40,478 bases of DNA from Nonomuraea turkmeniaca (GTDB taxonomy: Bacteria > Actinomycetota > Actinomycetes > Streptosporangiales > Streptosporangiaceae): positions 1 through 40,478 of the forward strand of contig NZ_VCKY01000083.1 in the NCBI RefSeq assembly GCF_005889735.1, read 5' to 3'. Shown here one piece after another: positions 23,872 to 30,779 of the stretch. The notes below the pieces were generated by a model. It was not told the DNA's origin. It did not search any database and worked only from the letters and a program-made list of their open reading frames with translations. Positions within the stretch are counted from its first letter, which is position 1. Each line of letters begins with the position of its first letter. The position numbers and the translations under genes were made by a program.

Positions 23872-24834
23872 TCACTTCTCCTTGGATTGGAAGCGCCGGC
23901 GATGATCGCCGGGTGAGATCCGCCAGTGGCGGCGGAAGACGCGGTAGAGCGTCTCTGCTGTGCCGAGCCCCGACTCCCTGGCCACCGTGTCCAGCGGATG
24001 GTCGGTGACCTCCAAGAGCCGCCTGGCGGCGTCGGCGCGGCTGCGTTCGACGTACCGGCCGGGGGACAGGCCCGTCTGCCGCGTGAAGACGCGGGAGAAG
24101 TGGCGCTCGCTCATCCTCGCCCGCCGCGCGAGCGCGGGCACGCTGAGGTCCGTGTCCGGATGGGCGTCGATGTACGACAGCAGCTCCCTCAGCGGCTCGC
24201 TGCGCGGCGTCAGCGTCCGCATCGGCATGCTGAACTGGCTCTGCCCGCCGGGACGGTGCAGGTACACCACGAGCCCCCGGGCGACGTCGCGGGCCAGCGC
24301 GTGGCCGTGGTCCCTGGCCACGAACGCCAGCGCGAGATCCACGCCGGACAGCACGCCCGCCGAGGTCCACACGTCGCCGTCCTCGATGTAGAGGGGATCG
24401 GGATCCACATCGACGCACGCGTACCGGGACTGCAGGTCATGCGCGGCCAGCCAGTGCGTGGTGGCCCGCCGATGGTCCAGCAGCCCGGCCTCGGCCAGAA
24501 GGAACGCGCCGTTGCACACCGAGGCCGTGCGCCGCGCCGTGCCCGCCAGCCTGGCGATGTCCCGGACCAGCGCCTCGTCCTTCACCTGCGCCGGCATGGT
24601 CATGCCGCCCGCCACGAGCAGCGTGTCGATCGGGCCCTCGACCTCGCCGAGCGCTGCCGCCATGACGACGACGCCGTTCCCGGCCGGCACGGCGCCCGCG
24701 CGCGGAGCCGCCACCTCGAGCCGGTATCCGCCCTCGGGCATGATCAGGTCCGCCGTCGCGAACACGTCGGCAGGACCAGCCATGTCCAGCAGCTGGAAAC
24801 CGGGGAAGACGACGATCAGGACCCGCCGGTGCAT
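23872..24834 (-). CDS. GlxA-like AraC-family regulator with DJ-1/PfpI N-terminal domain
   Basis: 320 residues. N-terminal DJ-1/PfpI domain (about 1-180) with the Cys motif TASVCNGAFLLAEAGLL, then a C-terminal AraC double HTH (about 215-315; LSVPALARRARMSERHFSRVF and PLDTVARESGLGTAETLYRVFRRHW). The first domain probably binds a ligand rather than catalysing. I chose ATG at 24834 (MHRRVLIVVFPGF) since the family begins there; a GTG at 24876 is in frame but without ribosome-binding sequence. It heads a two-gene unit with the DJ-1/PfpI protein. Confidence 0.87.
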   Translation of the reverse strand: MHRRVLIVVFPGFQLLDMAGPADVFATADLIMPEGGYRLEVAAPRAGAVPAGNGVVVMAAALGEVEGPIDTLLVAGGMTMPAQVKDEALVRDIARLAGTARRTASVCNGAFLLAEAGLLDHRRATTHWLAAHDLQSRYACVDVDPDPLYIEDGDVWTSAGVLSGVDLALAFVARDHGHALARDVARGLVVYLHRPGGQSQFSMPMRTLTPRSEPLRELLSYIDAHPDTDLSVPALARRARMSERHFSRVFTRQTGLSPGRYVERSRADAARRLLEVTDHPLDTVARESGLGTAETLYRVFRRHWRISPGDHRRRFQSKEK

Positions 24835-24908
24835 GCCCTCATGCTGGTTGCCGGACGGACATGGCGTCAACGACACAGATATTGCACATTACGCCCTAAG
24901 CGCGTGGT

Positions 24909-25083
24909 TCAGGCGTTGCCGAGGATGATGACGGGAGCGTCCTCCACATCCACGCAGTCGCTCTGGAGTCCCAAGCCGGTCGCCGCCTCGATGAAGGCGA
25001 ACGCCGCGGCGAGCTTAGGCCGATACGCCGAGAGCCCCCGGGGGCAGGACCCAGGGGCTCTCGGGCTTGGCAGGGCTGAGAAA
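24909..25083 (-). other. protein-like tail without a start, possible gene remnant
   Basis: On the minus strand one frame stays open from inside pruA to a TGA at 24909-24911 and ends ...KLAAAFAFIEAATGLGLQSDCVDVEDAPVIILGNA, which looks like real protein. No start codon or ribosome-binding sequence is visible and a terminator hairpin lies in its middle. It could be the last exon-like scrap of a deleted gene, or chance in GC-rich DNA. Confidence 0.25.
25029..25063 (-). terminator. terminator hairpin downstream of pruA
   Basis: Perfect 10-bp stem CGAGAGCCCC / GGGGCTCTCG (25029-25038 with 25054-25063), 20 bases after the pruA stop on its strand. No U-tract, as usual for high-GC actinomycetes. Confidence 0.75.
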
Positions 25084-26709
25084 TCAGCCCATGTGCGGGT
25101 AACGGTGGTCGGTGGGCGGGACGAACGTCTCCTTGATCGTGCGGGCGTTCACCCACCGGATCAGGTTGAAGATCGAGCCCGCCTTGTCGTTGGTGCCCGA
25201 AGCGCGGGCGCCGCCGAACGGCTGCTGCCCCACGACCGCCCCCGTCGGCTTGTCGTTGACGTAGAAGTTGCCCGCCGCGAAGCGCAGCCGGTCCGAGGCC
25301 GCGGCGATGGCGTAGCGGTCCTGCGCGATGATCGACCCGGTGAGCGCGTACGGGGCGATGCCCTCCATCTGGTCGAGCACCTGGTCGAAGTCGCGGTCCT
25401 CGTAGACGTGCACGCCGAGGATCGGGCCGAAGTACTCCTTGACGAAGATCTCGTCCGCGGGGTCGGCACACTCCAGGATGGTCGGCTTCACGAAATAGCC
25501 GACACTGTCGTCGTACGAGCCGGTGAGCACGTCGATGTTCGAGGCCGCCCGCGCCCGGTCGATGGCCGCCTTGTGCTTGGCGAACGCCCGGCCGTCGATG
25601 ACCGCGCCCATGAACGTCGACAGGTCACCGGAGACGTCGCCCACGGTCAGCGACTCGGTGGCGGCGACGAAGTCGTCGCGCATCCGGCTCCAGACCGAGC
25701 GCGGCACGTACGCCCGCGAGGCCGCCGAGCACTTCTGCCCCTGGTACTCGAACGCGCCCCTGACCAGCGCCGTCGCGAGCACACCCGGGTCGGCGGACGG
25801 GTGGGCCACCACGAAGTCCTTGCCGCCGGTCTCGCCCACGAGGCGCGGGTAGCCGTGGTAGGAGGCGATGTTCGTGCCGATCGTGCTCCACAGGTGCTGG
25901 AACGTGGCGGTCGAGCCGGTGAAGTGGATGCCGGCCAGCGCGGGGTGCGTCAGCGCGACCTCGGAGACGGCCTGCCCGTTGCCGGTGACCATGTTGATCA
26001 CGCCGGGCGGCAGGCCGGCCGCCTCCAGCAGTCGCATCGTGAAGTGCGCGGCGAACTGCTGGGTCGGCGACGGCTTCCAGACGACGACGTTCCCCATCAA
26101 AGCAGCAGATGTCGGCAAATTTCCGGCGATGGCGGTGAAGTTGAACGGCGTGATCGCGAGCACGAACCCCTCGAGCGGCCGGTACTCCATCCTGTTCCAC
26201 ACGCCGGGCGACGAGATCGGCTGGTCGGCGTAGAGCTGCCGGGCATAGGCCACGTTGAAGCGCAGGAAGTCGATCAGCTCACAGGCCGAGTCGATCTCCG
26301 CCTGCTGCACCGACTTCGACTGGCCCAGCATGGTGGCCGCGTTCAGCGTCGCCCGCCACGGCCCGGCCAGCAGGTCCGCGGCCTTGAGGAAGATCGCCGC
26401 CCGCTCGTCGAACGACAGCGCCCGCCACGCGGGCGCCGCCTGGAGCGCCGTGGAGATGGCGTCCCGCACGTCCTGGGCCGTAGCGTCGTTGGTACGGCCC
26501 AGGACGGAGGCATGGTTGTGCGGCTGCACCACGTCGATGGGCGCGCCGCCGCCGAGCCGCTGCTCGCCGCCGATCGTCATGGTCAGGTCGACCGACGCCC
26601 CGGCCAGCTCCTTGACGCGGTCCTCCAGCGCGGTGCGCTCGGCGCTGCCCGGCGCGTAGCCGTAGATCCGCTCGTTGGCGGGAACGGGGACGTTGCTGAT
26701 GGCATCCAT
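25084..26709 (-). CDS. pruA: L-glutamate gamma-semialdehyde dehydrogenase (delta-1-pyrroline-5-carboxylate dehydrogenase)
   Basis: 541 residues, NAD-dependent aldehyde dehydrogenase that oxidises glutamate semialdehyde to glutamate, second step of proline breakdown. Catalytic Cys327 is in EYQGQKCSAASR and the general base Glu293 in VGETGGKD; FTGSTATF and ITPFNFTAIAGN are NAD-fold and family motifs. Length and motifs match the stand-alone PruA group. The start overlaps the putB stop by one base (TAATG), with GGGGG about 6 bases ahead. Confidence 0.95.
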   Translation of the reverse strand: MDAISNVPVPANERIYGYAPGSAERTALEDRVKELAGASVDLTMTIGGEQRLGGGAPIDVVQPHNHASVLGRTNDATAQDVRDAISTALQAAPAWRALSFDERAAIFLKAADLLAGPWRATLNAATMLGQSKSVQQAEIDSACELIDFLRFNVAYARQLYADQPISSPGVWNRMEYRPLEGFVLAITPFNFTAIAGNLPTSAALMGNVVVWKPSPTQQFAAHFTMRLLEAAGLPPGVINMVTGNGQAVSEVALTHPALAGIHFTGSTATFQHLWSTIGTNIASYHGYPRLVGETGGKDFVVAHPSADPGVLATALVRGAFEYQGQKCSAASRAYVPRSVWSRMRDDFVAATESLTVGDVSGDLSTFMGAVIDGRAFAKHKAAIDRARAASNIDVLTGSYDDSVGYFVKPTILECADPADEIFVKEYFGPILGVHVYEDRDFDQVLDQMEGIAPYALTGSIIAQDRYAIAAASDRLRFAAGNFYVNDKPTGAVVGQQPFGGARASGTNDKAGSIFNLIRWVNARTIKETFVPPTDHRYPHMG

Positions 26710-27626
26710 TACTTACCCCCAAGGGCACGAAGGAAGAAGGCGACGTTGGCGGGGCGCTCCGCGAGACGGCGCATGAAGTAGCCGTACCAGTCGTCGCCGT
26801 ACGGGACGTAGACGCGGACCGTGTGACCGGCCCCGGCGAGAGCCTCCTGCCGGTCGGTCCGGATTCCATAAAGCATCTGGAACTCGTGGTCGCCGATCGT
26901 CCGCCCGTACCGGTCGGCGAGCAGCTCCGTGATCGCGATCATGCGATCGTCGTGCGTCGCCACCATGGGGTAACCCTTCCCCGCCATGAGGATCCGCAGG
27001 CATCGCACGTACGCCTTGTCGACCGCGGTCTTCCCCTGGTGCGCGACCGAGGAGGGCTCACGGTAGGCGCCCTTGACCAGCCGCACCCTGGAGCCCTCCG
27101 CCGCCAGGTCGCGGCAGTCCTCCTCGCTGCGGAACAGGTACGCCTGGATCGCCACGCCCGTCGACGGGTAGTCGTCGCGCAGCTTGCGCAGGATGCCGAG
27201 CGTGGAGTCGACCGTGGTGTGGTCCTCCATGTCGAGCGTGACGGGCGAGCCGTTCGCCGCGGCGGCGGCGCAGATCTCGCGGGCGTGCTCCAGCGCCATC
27301 GTCTCGTCGAGGCGCTGGCCGACGGCCGACAACTTCACCGACACCTCGCCCGTGGAGCCCAGCTCCAGCGGACGCAGCGCCTCCAGCAGCCTGATGTAGG
27401 CGTCCGCGGTGGCCTCGGCGGCACGCGCGTCGCGCGTCTCCTCGCCGAGGTGGTCGATGGTGACGGCGAGGCCGGCGTCACGCAGCCGCTCGACGGCGGC
27501 GCGGGCCTCGCCGGCGGTCTCGCCCGCGACGAACCGCTCCACCACTTTCCTGGTGAGCGGGAAGCCGGAGACGGCACGACGTACGAGCCCGCTCCCCGAA
27601 GCGGCGAGCAGCAGTTGACCGAGCAT
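26709..27626 (-). CDS. putB: proline dehydrogenase
   Basis: 305 residues, FAD-dependent TIM-barrel enzyme oxidising proline to pyrroline-5-carboxylate. Recognisable stretches: SVKLSAVGQRLD, TLDMEDHTTVD, QAYLFRSEEDC, RVRLVKGAYREP, MVATHDDRMI, EFQMLYGIR, and the C-terminal YFMRRLAERPANVAF substrate-binding helix. The single-function short form is typical of actinobacteria. First gene of the putB-pruA unit, divergent from a PucR-type regulator. Confidence 0.94.
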   Translation of the reverse strand: MLGQLLLAASGSGLVRRAVSGFPLTRKVVERFVAGETAGEARAAVERLRDAGLAVTIDHLGEETRDARAAEATADAYIRLLEALRPLELGSTGEVSVKLSAVGQRLDETMALEHAREICAAAAANGSPVTLDMEDHTTVDSTLGILRKLRDDYPSTGVAIQAYLFRSEEDCRDLAAEGSRVRLVKGAYREPSSVAHQGKTAVDKAYVRCLRILMAGKGYPMVATHDDRMIAITELLADRYGRTIGDHEFQMLYGIRTDRQEALAGAGHTVRVYVPYGDDWYGYFMRRLAERPANVAFFLRALGGK

Positions 27627-27692
27627 GCCCCCAGTCTAAAAACGCAGCTCAGAGGGGGCCATCGACGCGCGTAACGCGGCGTGTGGCAGGCT

Positions 27693-27710
27693 GTTGTACA
27701 AATGCACAAC
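27693..27710. promoter_or_regulatory. palindromic site over the start of the put regulator, candidate operator
   Basis: Inverted repeat GTTGT-N8-ACAAC, containing the perfect 8-bp palindrome TTGTACAA, at the start codon of the regulator gene and about 67 bases upstream of putB. The placement suits autoregulation or control of both directions by the regulator. Inferred from symmetry only. Confidence 0.4.
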
Positions 27711-28769
27711 TCGGCCGACCTACAAGAGCTCGTCGACGAGATCGCCGCCCGGCTGGGCGCGTCCGCGACGCTGGAGGACCGCTCGTTCCGGCTGCTGGCC
27801 TACGGCGCGCAGCACGGCGACATCGACACGGTCCGCCAGGAGTCCATCCTGCGCCGGCGTGCCACCGGCGAGGTCCGCGACTACTTCGAACGCTACGGCA
27901 TCACCAAGGCGGAAGGCCCGGTCAGGATCCCCGGCGACGCCGCGCTCAAGGTCCTGGCCCGGGTGTGCTGGCCGCTGCGGCACGGCGACGTCGTCTACGG
28001 GTATCTGTGGCTGCTCGACTCGGGCGTCCTCACCGACGACCGGCTGCGCCTGGCCGCGCCGCTCGTGGGCAGGGCCGCCGCCGCGCTCGCCCAGGAGGCC
28101 AGGAGCCGCACCGACCTCGGGCGGGGACTGCTCGCGCTGTTCTCATCCGACCCCGAGGAACGCGCCGGCGCCTCCATCGAGGTGCCCGGGCCGGTCGCGG
28201 CCATCGCCGTACGCGAGTCGCAGGAGCGCCTCGCCGCCCTCTGGACGCTCCCGCGCGGCGTTCTGGCCCGCCCCGGATCGCCCGTCGCCCTGCTCGCCCC
28301 CGCCCACCTGGCCGGCGAGGTGGCGCAGACCGTGCAGAGCGCGTACGGCACCGCGGCCGGCGTCGGCGCGCCCAGGACCGACCCGGCCGACGCCTGGCTG
28401 AGCTGGCGCGAGGCCTGCCAGGCGCTGCGCATCGCCGAGCACTTCCCCCGGTACGCCCCGGTCGCCCGCTGGGAGGACCTGGGCGTGCACCGCCTGCTGG
28501 CCCGGCTCGGGCGGCCGGACCTGCGCGAGCTGGCCGCCGAGACCTCGGCGCTGGACGCGGAGCTGGCCCAGACCGTGGAGGTCTACCTCGACCGCGGCGG
28601 CCACGCCCAGAAGACGGCCGCCGAGCTCGGCATCCACCGCCAGACGCTCTACTACCGGCTGGGCAAGGCGGAGCGCCTGACGCACAGGGACCTGTCGGAC
28701 GGCGACGACCGCCTGGCCGTGCACCTGGGGCTCAAGGCCGCCAGGCTGCTCGGTCAGGACGCCTTGTAG
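27702..28769 (+). CDS. PucR-family transcriptional regulator of proline use (PutR-like)
   Basis: 355 residues. Sensor-like N-terminal region (about 10-140), a GGDEF-like/CdaR middle region, and the C-terminal PucR HTH (about 290-345; YLDRGGHAQKTAAELGIHRQTLYYRLGKAERL). PucR-type regulators divergent from putB-pruA activate proline catabolism in Streptomyces and relatives. ATG at 27702 chosen since MHNSADLQELVDEIAARLG is a natural start; no ribosome-binding sequence is visible and the mRNA may be leaderless. Its last 16 bases overlap the 3' end of the converging GH16 gene. Confidence 0.85.
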   Translation: MHNSADLQELVDEIAARLGASATLEDRSFRLLAYGAQHGDIDTVRQESILRRRATGEVRDYFERYGITKAEGPVRIPGDAALKVLARVCWPLRHGDVVYGYLWLLDSGVLTDDRLRLAAPLVGRAAAALAQEARSRTDLGRGLLALFSSDPEERAGASIEVPGPVAAIAVRESQERLAALWTLPRGVLARPGSPVALLAPAHLAGEVAQTVQSAYGTAAGVGAPRTDPADAWLSWREACQALRIAEHFPRYAPVARWEDLGVHRLLARLGRPDLRELAAETSALDAELAQTVEVYLDRGGHAQKTAAELGIHRQTLYYRLGKAERLTHRDLSDGDDRLAVHLGLKAARLLGQDAL

Positions 28770-29476
28770 ACCTTCACCCAGTCGACGTACATCGACACGG
28801 TGGCCGGCGTCGAGGCGTCACGGCAGCGCGGCTCGCACACCACGTCGTTCTGCAGCGCGAGCCCCATCCGGCCGCCGTCCGGCACGTACGCGCCGCGGTA
28901 GTCCCACACCTTCCTGCCGTCCAGCCAGAACGTCAGCCGCCCCGGCAGCCAGTCCACGGCCACCGTGTGCCAGCGGGTGAAATCGGCCCGCAGCTGCCGC
29001 TGCGCCCGGCCCTGGCCGCCGTGCACGAAGATGCCGCCGCCGCGCCGCTTCGGGTCCACGATCTCGGCGAAGTTGACCTCGGCGTAGCCGCCGCCCTGGC
29101 CCTGCGTCGTCGGCCACAGCAGCGCCACCGGCGTGTAACCGGCGCCCGCCTCGGCCCGGAACCTGACCTCCCACCGGCCGTACTTCTGCGCGTGCCTGGT
29201 GGCCACGCCGCCCGACAGGTCCTTGCCGCCGTACCTGCCGCCCTTGAGGCGCAGCACACCGTTCGAGACGGTGGCCGCCCGGCCGGTGCGGGGGTTCCGC
29301 TCGGCGTTGGGGGAGTGGTAGATCATCCACTTGCCCGTGTTGACCGAGGTGCCGTTGAAGTTCTCCACGAGGACGGGCGGGCCCCACGTGTGTGCCTGCG
29401 CGGTCTGGGGGAGCGCGGCGACGCTCAGGAGGGCCGCCGCCGCCGTGATCGAACTGCGTCTGAGCATGCGCCCCAT
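28754..29476 (-). CDS. secreted glycoside hydrolase family 16 protein
   Basis: 240 residues. Signal peptide MLRRSSITAAAALLSVAALPQTAQA with an AQA cleavage site, then a GH16 jelly-roll domain (WEVRFRAEAGAGYTPVALLWP, FWLDGRKVWDY, MYVDWVKVYK). The catalytic stretch reads AEVNFAE where GH16 enzymes have E-x-D-x-x-E: both glutamates are present but the Asp between them is Asn. It may be a weak or altered hydrolase, or a sugar-binding relative. ATG at 29476 or 29467; neither has a clear ribosome-binding sequence. Confidence 0.78.
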   Translation of the reverse strand: MGRMLRRSSITAAAALLSVAALPQTAQAHTWGPPVLVENFNGTSVNTGKWMIYHSPNAERNPRTGRAATVSNGVLRLKGGRYGGKDLSGGVATRHAQKYGRWEVRFRAEAGAGYTPVALLWPTTQGQGGGYAEVNFAEIVDPKRRGGGIFVHGGQGRAQRQLRADFTRWHTVAVDWLPGRLTFWLDGRKVWDYRGAYVPDGGRMGLALQNDVVCEPRCRDASTPATVSMYVDWVKVYKAS

Positions 29477-29527
29477 AGAAGCAAAGATTTCACACGGGTA
29501 ACACCCCATTCGTCCCCGGCCACGAGA

Positions 29528-29554
29528 AACGGCTCCGGCAGAGCCGGAGCCGTT
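29528..29554 (-). terminator. terminator downstream of the GT4 gene
   Basis: Perfect 12-bp stem AACGGCTCCGGC / GCCGGAGCCGTT with a 3-base loop (AGA), 12 bases after the glycosyltransferase stop on the minus strand. It separates this gene from the GH16 gene. Confidence 0.8.
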
Positions 29555-29566
29555 CCGCGGCAAGGG

Positions 29567-30670
29567 TCAGGCGCAGGCCTGCTCGTAGACCCGTACCAGC
29601 TCCTGGCTCACTCGCTCCCAGGAGTAACGCGAGCGCGCCCGGTCAGCGCCCGCGTAGCCGAGCGCGGTCCGCAGGGTCGGGTCCCACAGCAGCTCGCGGG
29701 CCAGCCGCGCGGTACGCGCGGGCCGGTCGGGCGGCACCAGCAGGCCGGTGACGCCGTCGATGACCGAGTCCAGGTGCGCGCCGACGGCCGAGGCGATCAC
29801 CGGCACGCCGCAGGCCATGGCCTCCAGCGCGACGATCCCGGTGACGGCCTCGCGCGGCACCGACACGACGGCGTCCGCGCTGCGCATCAGCTTCGGCACC
29901 ATCGCCCGCTTGACCTGGCCCAGCAGCGTCACCCGGTCGTCGACCCCGAGCTGCTCGGCCAGGGAGCGCAGCCGGCGCACGTCCCTGTCGTCGTCCAGGT
30001 CCTCCGGCTCGGGTCCGCCGGCGATGACCAGCTCCACGTCGGAGAGCCCCTGCAGCGCCCGGATGATGGTGGGGGCGCCACGTTCCGGCGTGAGCGGGCC
30101 GACGTGCAGCAGCCGCTTGCGTGAGCCGCGTGTGGCCATCGGGCCGCGTCGCTGGAAACGTTCGGTGTCGACGCCGTAGGGGACGATCGCGATGTTGCCG
30201 CGCGGCACGCCGAGCCGGATCAGCGCCGACTCCTCGTCGCCGGAGCCCGCGATGACCGCGTTGGCCCTGCGGCCGAGCGCCCGCTCCACGTCCTTGTGCA
30301 GCTCGTCGACGGTGTGGAACGTCTGCGTGACCGGCACCGACAGCCCCTTGACGCCCGCGACGGCGGCCAGGCCCCACGTCCAGGTGTGGGCGTGGATCAC
30401 GTCGGGACGGTCCTGGCTCCACCGACGCATGAGGCTGTCGCCGAGGTCGTTGAGGTACGGCAACACGTCGTCGGCCGGCAGGTCCTTGGGCGGGCCCACC
30501 TCGAGCTGCTCCAGCGTGACTCCCGGAGCCACCCGCGTCTTGGGCTTGCCCTCGGCGTTGTCACGGCGGGAGTAGATGGTGACGTGGTGCTCGCGCCCCA
30601 GCTCGCGTGCGACAGCGAGGAGGCGGTGGCGCTGGTTTCCCCCGGCGGATGCGACGATCGCGATATTCAT
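29567..30670 (-). CDS. family 4 glycosyltransferase
   Basis: 367 residues, GT-B fold retaining glycosyltransferase. N-terminal Rossmann half (MNIAIVASAGGNQRHRLLAVAREL; DVIHAHTWTWGLAAVAG; TFHTVDELH) and C-terminal nucleotide-sugar half with the E-x7-E motif at EAVTGIVALE, followed by ACGVPVIASAVGAHLDSVIDGVTGLLV. Acceptor and sugar are unknown. ATG start with GAGG 6 bases upstream. A SigB/SigF-like promoter lies 74-100 bases upstream, suggesting stress control. Confidence 0.88.
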   Translation of the reverse strand: MNIAIVASAGGNQRHRLLAVARELGREHHVTIYSRRDNAEGKPKTRVAPGVTLEQLEVGPPKDLPADDVLPYLNDLGDSLMRRWSQDRPDVIHAHTWTWGLAAVAGVKGLSVPVTQTFHTVDELHKDVERALGRRANAVIAGSGDEESALIRLGVPRGNIAIVPYGVDTERFQRRGPMATRGSRKRLLHVGPLTPERGAPTIIRALQGLSDVELVIAGGPEPEDLDDDRDVRRLRSLAEQLGVDDRVTLLGQVKRAMVPKLMRSADAVVSVPREAVTGIVALEAMACGVPVIASAVGAHLDSVIDGVTGLLVPPDRPARTARLARELLWDPTLRTALGYAGADRARSRYSWERVSQELVRVYEQACA

Positions 30671-30743
30671 GGCACACCTCAGCAGCGTGGAAAGCGTTTA
30701 AGGTGTGCCTGCGTCTTAGGCACGTTCGTCTACGTCTACGACG

Positions 30744-30770
30744 ATACCCAGGTTTACGCGGTTCGCAAAC
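30744..30770 (-). promoter_or_regulatory. SigB/SigF-type promoter candidate for the GT4 gene
   Basis: On the minus strand GTTT (30770-30767), 17 bases, then GGGTAT (30749-30744). This is an exact match to the published SigF consensus of mycobacteria (GTTT-N15-17-GGGTAT) and the related SigB consensus of Streptomyces. It is 74 bases before the glycosyltransferase start codon. A SigB/SigF-type sigma gene lies about 3 kb away. Confidence 0.6.
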
Positions 30771-30779
30771 CCCTACAGA

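Noticed and set aside
23926..26781. Plus-strand reading of about 950 residues opposite AraC and pruA
   Set aside because: It runs antisense to two clear genes and has the low-complexity Arg/Val/Gly composition of shadow frames.
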